Made by a program: the position numbers and the translations under genes
Notes under the pieces: generated by a model
Databases searched by the model: none
Seen by the model: only the letters and a program-made list of their open reading frames with translations
Told to the model about the DNA's origin: nothing
NCBI RefSeq assembly: GCF_019278565.1
Contig: NZ_CP058988.1
Location: 2,294,001-2,358,000 of the forward strand
Direction of reading: 5' to 3'
Length of the DNA stretch: 64,000 nt
DNA from: Cellulophaga sp. HaHa_2_95
GTDB taxonomy: Bacteria; Bacteroidota; Bacteroidia; Flavobacteriales; Flavobacteriaceae
In this document: one piece after another, positions 36,234 to 45,758 of the stretch
How the letters are laid out: the number at the start of each line of letters is the position of its first letter
How positions within the stretch are numbered: position 1 is the first letter of the stretch

Positions 36234-38015
36234 TTGATTTTGAAATCTAACGAATTACTTTCGTACATATCTGACTTAGAGTCAAAACTGAATAGTTTTT
36301 CTTTTGAAGAACTTACGTCAGATGAGGCTGTTAGATTAAAAAATTCTTTCCAAGCTTTCAAAGAAAAAATAGAAGCTAAAACACAAAACAACGAAAGATT
36401 AGATTCTGTGAGAAAGGTAAAATCTCTAAACGGGAATCCAAAAAAAAGAAAGAAGGTGGTTAGTACTTCAAATGAAGAACAGCTTATTGCTAGGGTTAGC
36501 CATGAAATAAGAACCCCACTCAATGGCATTGTTGGTTTTACGGAGTTACTATCAGAAAGCAGCTTAACGGAAGATCAGAGTACCCATGTACAAGCTATAA
36601 AAGGTGCCTCTAATACATTATTAAATTTAATAAACGAGTTATTAGAATATTCTAAACTTACTTCTGGGACGGCCTATTTTGAATCTGTTGATTTCAATTT
36701 TCATAACATCGTGAATGATGTTTGCTATTTATGTGAGACACTTATTGTAAATCCTAAAATTGATTTTAACGTAACTTACTCGGAGGCTATACCCGAGAAT
36801 TTAATTGGTGACCCTTCTAAATTATCGCAAGTGCTTTTAAACCTGATAGGCAATGCTATAAAATTCGTGGAAGTTGGCAGTATACATTTAGCAGTCGATG
36901 TAGTTAAGAAGAGTAAAAGCAAGGTGGTTTTAGGTTTTTCAGTAACAGATACAGGAATTGGAATAGCAGCGGATAAGTTGACCACTATTTTTGACTATTA
37001 CAAACAAGCTTCTGATGATACTCAAAAAAATTATGGAGGTACAGGCTTGGGTCTTAGTATTGTTAAGCATATTATAGCATCTCTAAATGGTGAAATTTCT
37101 GTAGCGAGCAAATTAGGTGTGGGTACTACATTTAATTTCTCTTTACCTTATGAAATAGGGCAGCCTAAAGATTTTGTTTCTAATGTTCTAGTAGATGAAG
37201 AAATTCTGGAGCAAGAGCGCCAAGTAGGAAAGCTAAATATTCTTGTTTTTGAGGATAATACCATGAATCAAAAATTAATACAGAACCGCCTAAATAATTG
37301 GGGTTGTTCTAATTTTATTACAGATGATTTAACGGAGGGTATTGCCATCCTCGAACATTATAAGATAGATGTTATTTTAATGGATCTACGGATGCCAGTA
37401 ACCAGCGGTTATATTGTGGCGAAGGTAATCAGAGAGCATCAAAATGATCGCATTAAAAACTTGCCAATTATCGCTTTAACGGCAGATTTTTCTATTAAAG
37501 ATAAGAACCTTTGTGCAGCTACCGGAATCAATGATTATTTATTAAAACCCTTTGACTCTAAGGTATTGCTTCAAAAAATTACAAAAAATACAAATACATT
37601 TAACCAAATTGACCCCATGAAATCCCCCCAAGTAATTTCAAAAATCAATGCAGTAGAATCCTGTAACGTCAACCTTTCTGATGTTATCGATGATTGTTTA
37701 GGCGAAGTAGAAATGCTAGAAGAATTAGTAATGCTTTTTAAACAAAACATAGTGGAGTTTATTGGTAAAACCAAAGTAGATTTAAAAAATGCTGATATCA
37801 AAGGAGTACAATTTAATACGCATAAGATTAAAGCAGGTTTACGAATCATGAGAACAGACGGTTTGCTTCGTATCGCAGAGCAAATGCATAAAGTGTGTTT
37901 AGATGACCAAGATTTTAAATATCTAAATTTTCTTTTTGATTGTTTTGTAAAAGAGTATCCGGTGATTGAAAGTGAAATAGCAACAGCTATAGCGGCATTT
38001 AAAAAAGATAACTAA
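36234..38015 (+). CDS. Cytoplasmic hybrid histidine kinase (HisKA-HATPase-REC-HPt)
   Basis: The 593-aa protein has no membrane segment. An N-terminal coiled-coil-like part (~1-70) is followed by HisKA (phospho-His in RVSHEIRTPLNGI, ~91), HATPase (NLIGNAIKF, DTGIGIA, GGTGLGLSI), a receiver domain (~330-450; phospho-Asp in DVILMDLRMP) and a C-terminal HPt-like helical domain (NTHKIKAGLRIM). This is a complete internal phosphorelay, likely ending on the separate response regulator encoded 1 nt downstream. The start is a TTG (36234, or the one at 36240). Confidence 0.9.
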   Translation: MILKSNELLSYISDLESKLNSFSFEELTSDEAVRLKNSFQAFKEKIEAKTQNNERLDSVRKVKSLNGNPKKRKKVVSTSNEEQLIARVSHEIRTPLNGIVGFTELLSESSLTEDQSTHVQAIKGASNTLLNLINELLEYSKLTSGTAYFESVDFNFHNIVNDVCYLCETLIVNPKIDFNVTYSEAIPENLIGDPSKLSQVLLNLIGNAIKFVEVGSIHLAVDVVKKSKSKVVLGFSVTDTGIGIAADKLTTIFDYYKQASDDTQKNYGGTGLGLSIVKHIIASLNGEISVASKLGVGTTFNFSLPYEIGQPKDFVSNVLVDEEILEQERQVGKLNILVFEDNTMNQKLIQNRLNNWGCSNFITDDLTEGIAILEHYKIDVILMDLRMPVTSGYIVAKVIREHQNDRIKNLPIIALTADFSIKDKNLCAATGINDYLLKPFDSKVLLQKITKNTNTFNQIDPMKSPQVISKINAVESCNVNLSDVIDDCLGEVEMLEELVMLFKQNIVEFIGKTKVDLKNADIKGVQFNTHKIKAGLRIMRTDGLLRIAEQMHKVCLDDQDFKYLNFLFDCFVKEYPVIESEIATAIAAFKKDN

Positions 38016-38016
38016 T

Positions 38017-38388
38017 ATGGATGCTATTAAACTGCTATTGGCAGATGATGACCAATTACTCGCATCTCTTTTAGACTTTCGTTTAAAAAAGGCGGGATAT
38101 CAGGTCAAAGTCTGTACAGATGGCAAAAGCGTAAAAAAATATCTAGAAACAGAAAGGCCAGATATTATCGTATCAGATATAATGATGCCTTACTTCTCAG
38201 GCTTAGAAATTACAGATTACGTACGAAACGAATTAAAATTATCTGTTCCAATCATTATCTTATCATCCGCAGGGAATGAGGAGAATGTATTAAGTGCATT
38301 TAAATTGGGTGCTAATGACTTCCTAGCAAAACCAGTAAGTCCCGCCGAATTACTACTAAGACTCCAGAAAGAGCTCGCAAGAATCTAA
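38017..38388 (+). CDS. Single-domain response regulator
   Basis: The 123-aa protein is a bare receiver domain: LADDDQLLASLL acidic pocket, phospho-Asp in IIVSDIMMPYFSG, Thr/Ser position in ILSSAGNEE and Lys in FLAKPVS. It has no output domain, so it must act by protein contact. The HEAT-like membrane protein or the GT2 synthase encoded directly downstream are candidates. It is 1 nt after the hybrid kinase. Confidence 0.92.
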   Translation: MDAIKLLLADDDQLLASLLDFRLKKAGYQVKVCTDGKSVKKYLETERPDIIVSDIMMPYFSGLEITDYVRNELKLSVPIIILSSAGNEENVLSAFKLGANDFLAKPVSPAELLLRLQKELARI

Positions 38389-38402
38389 TTAAAAAAATAC
38401 AT

Positions 38403-40454
38403 TTGAAGTTCCCCCAACTCAAAATATTTCATTTGATAAGTGCTCCGAACATCCATACGGATATTTTGTGGGATTTATCTGTCTTGTTTGTAATACTTGC
38501 GGGGTTGTATTTTGTGGCAATTTTTTTCTTTAGGAGTAAATTCCTAAAGAAGTCTGCAGATACCAATAGGCGTAAAAATATTTTAGCGCCTTTAGTTAGT
38601 GAATTCTTGTTTTATCAAGAAGAAGAAGGATCTAAGGAGGAAAAGAAAAGTTATATACAGAAAAAAGTAGAAATTAGAGAACTTATAAAAGACCCCATAA
38701 ATGAGATGGTCTTGACAGAAATTCTTCTAGATCTTAAAAAGGATGTTTCTGGAGATACTCGAAAACAATTATTTAAACTATACAAAGATCTAAATCTAGA
38801 ATTACGCGCCTTTGAGAAGCTCAAAAGCTGGAAATGGCAAAAAATTTCACAAGCAATGTTTGAGTTAACTCAAATGCAGGTGGCAGAATCTTATGATTTT
38901 ATTAGTGGATTCATTAATGATAAGAGATCTGTAATTCGTAAGCAAGCAGAAATTTCATCGGTTACTTTAGATAAAGACGGATTATCATACTTCTTAGATA
39001 CTACCACCTATCAAATTTCAGAATGGCAGCAACTTAAAATTTTAGAAGTACTTTCCAATTATGACGATTTTGAGGCGCCACGATTTTACAGATGGTTAAC
39101 CTCTAAGAATAAGCATGTGGTTTTATTTGCTCTGAGGCTAATAAAACATTATGATCAGAATGATTCAAGAGGTTCTATAATAACATTAATTAGGCATAAA
39201 AATAACAGCATTAAGTTAGAAGCTATAAACTGTATAAAACAATTTTATATTGTTGAGGCAAAACCAACCTTAAAAGCTGCTTTTTGGCGTAACAAGGCAA
39301 ATGTTAAGTTGGCAATTTTAGATACATTAGCGGAATTTGGCGATAAAGAAGAGATTTTATTTTTGCTAGAGGTAGCGAATAAAGAAAGTAATTTCACCGT
39401 AAAAAGTAAAGCCTTAAGTGCTATAAATTCTATTCAACCAGAATATATTATACCTACAGAAGATATTGAGTTGTTTGATGAGGATGCGGAAGAGCCACCA
39501 TTAAATTTTAATACACCTACAGAATTAACAGCAGATAAGGAAAATTTACCTGAAGAAGTACAAGAAATTTCTGAGGATACATTACCACAAGTAGATATTA
39601 TAGATCGGATGTATGCGGCTATGGTCGAATTTGTACCCAAGGAAATTCCAATAAATGAGCAATTGGTAGATCAAGAGATTTCAGGGGTAGAGGTAGAGCA
39701 GCTTCTTCAAGAGGAAGCCACCCTTGGTACTATTGCAGATCTTCCTTTTGAAGAAGAAATAGATGCCACTATAAATGATACAAGTATTGAGCGCTCAAAT
39801 AATACAGATGACGAAATTTCTGTTTTTTCGGAAGAGGAACATTTTGAAGATGGTACTTCTATTGAAGAATTATCAGCAAGCTATCAAAGTATTTTCAAAT
39901 CTTTGTTTGAGAAATCAGATGATGACTGCAAATTGTTGCTGTTAGATGAGATGCTGACATTGGCCGATGAAAAAGACCTTCCTTTTTTAAGCAGTCTATC
40001 AGATTATCCTAACCCTATTATTAAAGATAAAGTTGCTTTTATTAAAAAAGGGTTGAATAAAAGATTGGAAAAATCTCAGTCAGCTGACAGCATTGAAGAT
40101 TCGGTAATAGAAGTGTTGAATGAGATTTCAGAAAATTCCAATATCGATGAAAGTCAAATGATAGATGATGTCATAAAGAGAGAATCCATATGCGTACCAA
40201 AGCCTCAAATAGCAAAAAGTCTAAAGTCTATGGAGCTTTGCTTCTTAGAAGATGATATTGGAGCAAATTCTTTAGATCTTTTTGATATTAATTTCCAGAT
40301 TGATGCTACAACAGAAGAATTCAGAGCCTCTGTAGCATCCGTAGAAACTTCCAGTTCCATTAGACATAAGCAGGCATTAACAAAAGAAGAGCATGGTTTT
40401 TTTCAAAAGTTTTTAGATTTTCCAACGACGCTAACAGATAAGCTAAATGGATAG
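38403..40454 (+). CDS. Membrane-anchored HEAT-repeat-like protein
   Basis: The 683-aa protein has one N-terminal membrane helix (~22-45). A helical repeat region (~90-330) follows with alternating pairs such as YRWLTSKNKHVVLFALRLIK, which look like HEAT repeats. A long acidic linker (~335-490) and a second helical part (~495-600) complete it. The start is TTG. It overlaps the GT2 gene by 8 nt. Position between a response regulator and a polysaccharide synthase suggests a scaffold coupling signal to polymerisation; this is inference. Confidence 0.7.
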   Translation: MKFPQLKIFHLISAPNIHTDILWDLSVLFVILAGLYFVAIFFFRSKFLKKSADTNRRKNILAPLVSEFLFYQEEEGSKEEKKSYIQKKVEIRELIKDPINEMVLTEILLDLKKDVSGDTRKQLFKLYKDLNLELRAFEKLKSWKWQKISQAMFELTQMQVAESYDFISGFINDKRSVIRKQAEISSVTLDKDGLSYFLDTTTYQISEWQQLKILEVLSNYDDFEAPRFYRWLTSKNKHVVLFALRLIKHYDQNDSRGSIITLIRHKNNSIKLEAINCIKQFYIVEAKPTLKAAFWRNKANVKLAILDTLAEFGDKEEILFLLEVANKESNFTVKSKALSAINSIQPEYIIPTEDIELFDEDAEEPPLNFNTPTELTADKENLPEEVQEISEDTLPQVDIIDRMYAAMVEFVPKEIPINEQLVDQEISGVEVEQLLQEEATLGTIADLPFEEEIDATINDTSIERSNNTDDEISVFSEEEHFEDGTSIEELSASYQSIFKSLFEKSDDDCKLLLLDEMLTLADEKDLPFLSSLSDYPNPIIKDKVAFIKKGLNKRLEKSQSADSIEDSVIEVLNEISENSNIDESQMIDDVIKRESICVPKPQIAKSLKSMELCFLEDDIGANSLDLFDINFQIDATTEEFRASVASVETSSSIRHKQALTKEEHGFFQKFLDFPTTLTDKLNG

Positions 40455-41877
40455 TGGGTTTTTCAATATCATTTTAGAATATATAAACATTGTTTTTTTT
40501 GTGTTTACAGCGGTTTTGTTTACCCTTTTTGCAGTTATGGGGTATTTGTCTACAAAAGGCTCTTTACACTATAAAAATAAAAACAGTTTTGGCGATTTGT
40601 CTAAAGTTATGGCATCCCCATTAGCACCAAGTCTTACGATTGTTGCGCCCGCATTCAATGAGGGAATGACTATTGTAGAAAACATTAGATCACTACTGTC
40701 TTTAAAATATGTGAACTACGAAGTAATGGTAGTGAATGATGGTAGCAAGGATGATACGCTTCAAAAAATGATAGATGCCTATGATTTGGTGAAGATAGAC
40801 CAGCCTATAGACCCTAATTGGAAGTCTAAACCTATCCGAGGAATCTATAAGTCTACACAACAGTCTTTTTCTAAGCTTACCGTAATAGATAAGGAGAATG
40901 GAGGGAAATCGGATGCCTTAAATACTGGAATGCAATTATCTGAAAATCAGTTTATTGGTTGTATAGATGTGGATTGTTTATTGCTTCCAGATGCCTTGTT
41001 GCATGTGGTGAAGTCTTTTTACCAACGTTCAGAAAAACGAGTAATAGCGGTTGGAGGGGTTATTCGTGTGGCAAATTCTTGTGTTATTAATGGAGGGGCC
41101 TTAGAGGAAATTCGCTTGCCTAAAAACTGGTTGGCAAGATTTCAGCTTTTAGAATATACAAGGTCATTTTTATTAGGTAGAATGGCTTTTGGTCGGATGG
41201 ATAGTCTTTTAATTATTTCAGGAGCCTTTGGTTTTTTTGATCGTGAAATTGCCTTGGCTTGCGGTGGTTATGATACCCATACCGTTGGGGAGGATATGGA
41301 AATAGTCTTCCGGATGCGCAGATATATGGTAGAACATAAATTACCGCATACGATAGAATACATTCCAGACGCCCTTTGTTGGACCGAGGTGCCAGAGAGT
41401 AGAAAAATACTGGTAAACCAGCGAGATCGTTGGTCTAGAGGGAATTTTGAAACGCTTTACAAACATAGAGATATGTTTTTTAATCCTAAATATGGTCGTT
41501 TAGGGATGATTAGTTATCCTTATTGGTTTTTTTATGAATGGTTAGCACCATTGTTAGAGTTTTTTGGTTTCTTTTCTATCATCTTATTTTACTTTTTGGG
41601 GATTTTAAATCTCCCATTCTTTCTAGCCATAACCACGATGATTTATATGTACTCCATCATGTTTAGTTTCTATGCTATTCTATGGGAGGTGTATTCGTAT
41701 AATGAATATAAAAATGTGAAAGATATTCTAATCTTGATGGGGTGTGCCTTGATAGAGCCATTTGTGTTTCATCCAATTGTTGTCTTTGCAGCAGTTAGAG
41801 GTAACTATAAAAAGTTATTTAAAATTAAATCTGGTTGGGGAACAATAACACGTAAGGGGTTTGCAAAAACTACGTAA
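40447..41877 (+). CDS. Processive GT2 polysaccharide synthase
   Basis: The 476-aa inner-membrane protein has an N-terminal hydrophobic segment (~5-30), a GT2 domain (~55-320) and several C-terminal helices (~355-450). It shows the full set of processive synthase motifs: VNDGSKDDT, CIDVDCL, GEDMEIVFRM and QRDRWSRGN (QxxRW). It resembles poly-GlcNAc synthase PgaC/IcaA and related enzymes. The start overlaps the HEAT-like gene and the stop is 2 nt before the next gene. Confidence 0.88.
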   Translation: MDSGFFNIILEYINIVFFVFTAVLFTLFAVMGYLSTKGSLHYKNKNSFGDLSKVMASPLAPSLTIVAPAFNEGMTIVENIRSLLSLKYVNYEVMVVNDGSKDDTLQKMIDAYDLVKIDQPIDPNWKSKPIRGIYKSTQQSFSKLTVIDKENGGKSDALNTGMQLSENQFIGCIDVDCLLLPDALLHVVKSFYQRSEKRVIAVGGVIRVANSCVINGGALEEIRLPKNWLARFQLLEYTRSFLLGRMAFGRMDSLLIISGAFGFFDREIALACGGYDTHTVGEDMEIVFRMRRYMVEHKLPHTIEYIPDALCWTEVPESRKILVNQRDRWSRGNFETLYKHRDMFFNPKYGRLGMISYPYWFFYEWLAPLLEFFGFFSIILFYFLGILNLPFFLAITTMIYMYSIMFSFYAILWEVYSYNEYKNVKDILILMGCALIEPFVFHPIVVFAAVRGNYKKLFKIKSGWGTITRKGFAKTT

Positions 41878-41879
41878 TC

Positions 41880-44270
41880 ATGGAAGTTAAGGTAGATGTA
41901 CTTCGCAAAGCGACATTAAGAGGATATACGCGGTTAATGTTAGCTTATTTATTTTGCCTTGTATTGATTTCTGTTTACCAATATATAGCGCTCTATCTTA
42001 AAGGAGTTACAGATAGTATATTTGGAATGAGTTTTTTCTTAGCTGCAATTCACCATATAGGTTTTAGTGCATTGATAGCTTTATTACTTGTAACTCCATA
42101 CCGTTTATTAGAGCATTTAAAACCGCGACTAGGAATTAAATCTATTTTCGGAGTTGTTGTCCTTTTATTAGTAGTTGAAGCATTGCTAGTAGGGTATTAT
42201 ACGCGTACCTATATTCCTATGGGAGCAGACCTATTAAGTTATTCTTTACAAGACGTTTATACGGCTATTTTAAAGACGAGTAGGTATGGTGTGCTGCCTG
42301 TAATTATTTTAGGGCTTATCATTTTCGTTTTTTATAGTTTTTTCAAGTTTACAGGTTCATTTTATCATTATATAAGTAAAATGTTTCCATTTACGATTGT
42401 ATTAATGAGTTTGTTTTTGACCACGTTATTTACAGAGCGTAAGCCTATAAATGATAATAAAACACAGCACTTAGTTTATCATTTAATCACAACATCTTTA
42501 GATAAAACAGCATATACAGCAACAACAAAATTTCCATTACTGCAGCCAAATAAACCTGAAGATGTATTAGGTACTTATTTTAATCTTCAAGAGGAAGCGC
42601 CAAATTTAGTATTCATTATTGTTGAAGGTTTAGGTCAAGATTTTGTAGGTGATGAAGCTGAATTTGGAGGTTTTACGCCTTTTATTGATGAATTAACTCA
42701 AAAATCGCTTTATTTTGACCACTTTCTAAGTAATACGGGAAGAAGTTTTGGAGTAGTCCCTTCTTTGCTAGGATCGCTACCTTTTGGTAAAAGCGGATTT
42801 TTGGATGTTCAAGAAATGCCGAATAAACTGACCTTATTTGGAGTTTTGAAAAATAACGGATATCAAACTAGCTTTTATACCGGCGCAAATAGTTCGTTTG
42901 ATCACTTAGATCAATTTCTAAAGAGTGAGCGGGTTGATGTCGTCATAGATAAGAGTAAGTACGAAAGAATTTATAATTTACAACCTGCAGATGCTGCGGG
43001 AGCTTCTTGGGGGTATCCAGATAAAGAATTATTTAAAAAAGCATTATCGGTTCATAAGTCAGACCATACACCTAGATTGGATGTGTTTACTACCTTGACC
43101 ACACATGAGCCTTATTTAACTCCTAATCAAGAGTATTACGATACAAAGGTTGCGCGTATTTTAGAAAACTCTGAGCGTTATGATTCGCGTACGCAAAAAA
43201 TAATCTCAAAAAATAAAGCTGTTTTTAGTTGTCTCCTTTACGGAGATGATGCGCTGCGGAATTTTATGACGGCCTACCAGGAGAAGCCTTCTTATGGAAA
43301 TACAATTTTTATTATTACAGGAGATCATAGGTTGGTGCCCATTCCGCAACATAATACTTTAACTCGGTATCATGTGCCTTTACTATTTTTTAGTCCTATG
43401 CTGAAAGACCCTAAGAAAATTAGCGCAGTTTCTTCTCATGTAGATGTGGTGCCAAGTGTATTGGCAATGTTAGCTGCAAATTATGCAATTGATTTACCTC
43501 GTGAAACTGCTTGGTTAGGATCGGGATTGGATATGCATTCTACTTTTCGGGTGATCAAAAATATACCTTTACTCCGCAATAAAAATGAGCTAAATGATTA
43601 TGTAGCACAGGATATATTTTATACGGATGGAGATTTGTTTCGTATTACTAAAAATATGGAATTAGAAGAGCTAGTCGCAGATAAAGGGCCCTATGAAAAA
43701 CTGTTGGAAGATTTTAAGGGCTTAAATAACTATGTGATTGCTGAAAATAAAATAGTACCCGCCGAACTTGTGGTACACAAAGTGCACCTAGAAAATTTCA
43801 CAAAAGAAGAGACTGTTTGGATTAATAGTCAATTTAATGGAAGAGATTTTGATAATGCTTATGAAACGGCCAAACAACTTGCCTTTGAAGGAGACTATGA
43901 TAAAGCTTTATTGTTGATAAAGTTTATAGCATCAAAAGTTCCAAGCCATATTGATGCTAAAATTTTAAAAGGCCGTATACATGCTTGGCGTAAAGATTTT
44001 AATACTGCTTCCGTTGTCTTAGAAGAGTGTTTAAAAACCAACCCTAATTATGACGATATCTACTTGGCCATGCTAGATGTTTATTTCTGGTCTAATGAGA
44101 ATGAAAAAGTATTGTTTCTGTTTGAGAAAATTCAAGACAATAAAATAAAGAATATAGAAGTTAATAAAAAGGTAAAGAGGTCATACCAAATGCTTCAAGA
44201 TAAAGGCAAAGAGTCTAATACCATAATTGTAAATGCGGCCATTGAAGCATTTACAGCTTCAGAGATTTAA
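41880..44270 (+). CDS. LTA-synthase-like alkaline-phosphatase-superfamily transferase with C-terminal TPR repeats
   Basis: The 796-aa protein has five N-terminal membrane helices (~18-40, 50-77, 88-106, 137-157, 169-184). A periplasmic sulfatase/LTA-synthase-type domain follows (~238-560) with VEGLG (metal-binding Glu), SNTGRSFGV (Thr/Ser nucleophile position), TTHEPYL and ITGDHRL (metal-binding Asp-His). A ~120-residue TPR-like tail (~655-780) ends it. Relatives transfer phosphoglycerol or phosphoethanolamine, or hydrolyse sulfate esters. Here it probably decorates the polymer made by the GT2 synthase. It is 2 nt after the synthase and 1 nt before the barrel gene. Confidence 0.78.
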   Translation: MEVKVDVLRKATLRGYTRLMLAYLFCLVLISVYQYIALYLKGVTDSIFGMSFFLAAIHHIGFSALIALLLVTPYRLLEHLKPRLGIKSIFGVVVLLLVVEALLVGYYTRTYIPMGADLLSYSLQDVYTAILKTSRYGVLPVIILGLIIFVFYSFFKFTGSFYHYISKMFPFTIVLMSLFLTTLFTERKPINDNKTQHLVYHLITTSLDKTAYTATTKFPLLQPNKPEDVLGTYFNLQEEAPNLVFIIVEGLGQDFVGDEAEFGGFTPFIDELTQKSLYFDHFLSNTGRSFGVVPSLLGSLPFGKSGFLDVQEMPNKLTLFGVLKNNGYQTSFYTGANSSFDHLDQFLKSERVDVVIDKSKYERIYNLQPADAAGASWGYPDKELFKKALSVHKSDHTPRLDVFTTLTTHEPYLTPNQEYYDTKVARILENSERYDSRTQKIISKNKAVFSCLLYGDDALRNFMTAYQEKPSYGNTIFIITGDHRLVPIPQHNTLTRYHVPLLFFSPMLKDPKKISAVSSHVDVVPSVLAMLAANYAIDLPRETAWLGSGLDMHSTFRVIKNIPLLRNKNELNDYVAQDIFYTDGDLFRITKNMELEELVADKGPYEKLLEDFKGLNNYVIAENKIVPAELVVHKVHLENFTKEETVWINSQFNGRDFDNAYETAKQLAFEGDYDKALLLIKFIASKVPSHIDAKILKGRIHAWRKDFNTASVVLEECLKTNPNYDDIYLAMLDVYFWSNENEKVLFLFEKIQDNKIKNIEVNKKVKRSYQMLQDKGKESNTIIVNAAIEAFTASEI

Positions 44271-44271
44271 A

Positions 44272-45501
44272 ATGTATATAAAAAGAACCTTCTTAGTACT
44301 AATTTTATCTGTAACATTTTATTCTGTAAATGCGCAAGAGGCTATATATTCTGGTGATGCGGATGCTTCCTTTTTAAATGCGCAGGCAATTGCGTTTGCA
44401 GGTAGCAGGTCAGAAGCCAGAGATACCTTACAGTATATACTTTCGAAGTATCCAGATTATATAGATGTGCGCACACTTCTTGCAAAAACATATAGCTGGG
44501 ATGGTGCTTATGACGAAGCTAGGAACCAATTTAATATTATAACGTCATTAGAAAAACAAAATAAAGAAGTTTGGATAGCGGCTATAAAGAATGAAATTTA
44601 TGCTGAGAATTATACTACTGCAGTAGGTTTATCCAACAAAGGTTTGTTATATCTTACTGATGATGCAACCTTAAGTGCATTAAAAGAAGAAGCTATTGCC
44701 GCTATCACAGCTTTACAAGCGCAAGTATCTCTTCAAGAATTAGATGCGCTACAAGTAGCAGTAATTGAGCCAAAAAACAGTATTGATATTTCCGGGAGTA
44801 TAGATGTTTTTGATAAGGTGTATGATCCTATGTATTTGACGAGTATAAGTTATACGAGACGTACAAAATATGGGAGTGTCATTCCGCGTATCAATTATGC
44901 CAATAGATTTAATACTAGTGGGGTTCAGTATGAAGTTGATGCGTACCCAAAATTTTCTGAAAAAGTATACATGTATACAAATTATGGTTTTTCTGATGCT
45001 AGTATTTTTCCAAAGCACAGAGGAGGGGCAGAGTTGTATGTAAATTTACCTAAGGCCATGGAGGTTTCTTTAGGAGCACGATATCTTAATTTTGTAACGA
45101 GTGATGTTTATATCTATACCGCATCTTTTGGTTTGTATAGCGGAAATTACTTTTTCTCCATTAGGCCTTATGTCACGCCATCAGAGGGTAATACTTTTAG
45201 TGTTTCAGGTTCTTTGCTAGCGCGAAAGTACTTGAAGGATAAACACAATTATATAGGAGGTAATTTTAATTATGGATACACTTCAGACCTCAAACAGTTC
45301 AGAAGCGGTACCACACTGTTAGCAGAAACATTATTGTATTTAGAAACGCAACAGTTAAATTTAGAATATCAGTTTACGATTAAAAACAACCCTAATACCC
45401 TTAAAACAATGGTGGGAGTCACTAGACAAGAGTTGAGTTTTGATCCCGGTAATTTTTTTATTGCAGGAACTTTAGGCTTTATCTATCAGGTTAAGTTCTA
45501 A
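44272..45501 (+). CDS. YaiO-like outer-membrane beta-barrel protein with N-terminal TPR
   Basis: From the ATG at 44272 the 409-aa product has a signal peptide (~1-22, ending SVNAQ), TPR-like helices (~28-140; LLAKTYSWDGAYDEARNQF) and a C-terminal region of alternating aromatic strands (~180-409) ending LGFIYQVKF with a terminal Phe, typical of an outer-membrane barrel. This architecture matches YaiO and recalls PgaA/NfrA exporters. It is probably the polysaccharide exit pore. The frame upstream to 44233 overlaps the previous gene and is not used. Confidence 0.82.
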   Translation: MYIKRTFLVLILSVTFYSVNAQEAIYSGDADASFLNAQAIAFAGSRSEARDTLQYILSKYPDYIDVRTLLAKTYSWDGAYDEARNQFNIITSLEKQNKEVWIAAIKNEIYAENYTTAVGLSNKGLLYLTDDATLSALKEEAIAAITALQAQVSLQELDALQVAVIEPKNSIDISGSIDVFDKVYDPMYLTSISYTRRTKYGSVIPRINYANRFNTSGVQYEVDAYPKFSEKVYMYTNYGFSDASIFPKHRGGAELYVNLPKAMEVSLGARYLNFVTSDVYIYTASFGLYSGNYFFSIRPYVTPSEGNTFSVSGSLLARKYLKDKHNYIGGNFNYGYTSDLKQFRSGTTLLAETLLYLETQQLNLEYQFTIKNNPNTLKTMVGVTRQELSFDPGNFFIAGTLGFIYQVKF

Positions 45502-45563
45502 ACACATCCATTATTTCTTCGAAATACGTTGACAACAAATTTCCCTAGTTTCACCACAATAAA

Positions 45564-45594
45564 TTGTAACACTTCTACTATTCTTATACATTTA
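45564..45594 (+). promoter_or_regulatory. Candidate promoter for the twin microprotein genes
   Basis: TTG (45564-45566) and TACATTTA (45587-45594, one mismatch to TAnnTTTG) are 20 nt apart, 28 nt upstream of the first microprotein ATG. Confidence 0.35.
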
Positions 45595-45622
45595 TCATGT
45601 AATTAACCCAAATCTTTTAATT

Positions 45623-45721
45623 ATGCTTTACGATACCTACGGCGATGAATATTTATCATTCTTACAAGATCTCAATGAGATTTTAAGTTTAAATGAATTA
45701 GTAGAATTAGATTTTTTCTAA
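45623..45721 (+). CDS. LNEIL microprotein 1 (32 aa), unknown function
   Basis: The ORF encodes MLYDTYGDEY followed by LSFLQDLNEILSLNELVELD and FF. Its helix-forming core YxxFxxxLNEIL is shared with the next ORF, 37 nt downstream, including spacing to a later E-L pair. Two adjacent short ORFs sharing sequence at the protein level is strong evidence that both are translated. Composition is acidic and amphipathic with no membrane segment. I know of no named family. Confidence 0.65.
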   Translation: MLYDTYGDEYLSFLQDLNEILSLNELVELDFF

Positions 45722-45758
45722 AAAAAAAGAGGCAGTAACGTACAAAAAAAACAAACCT

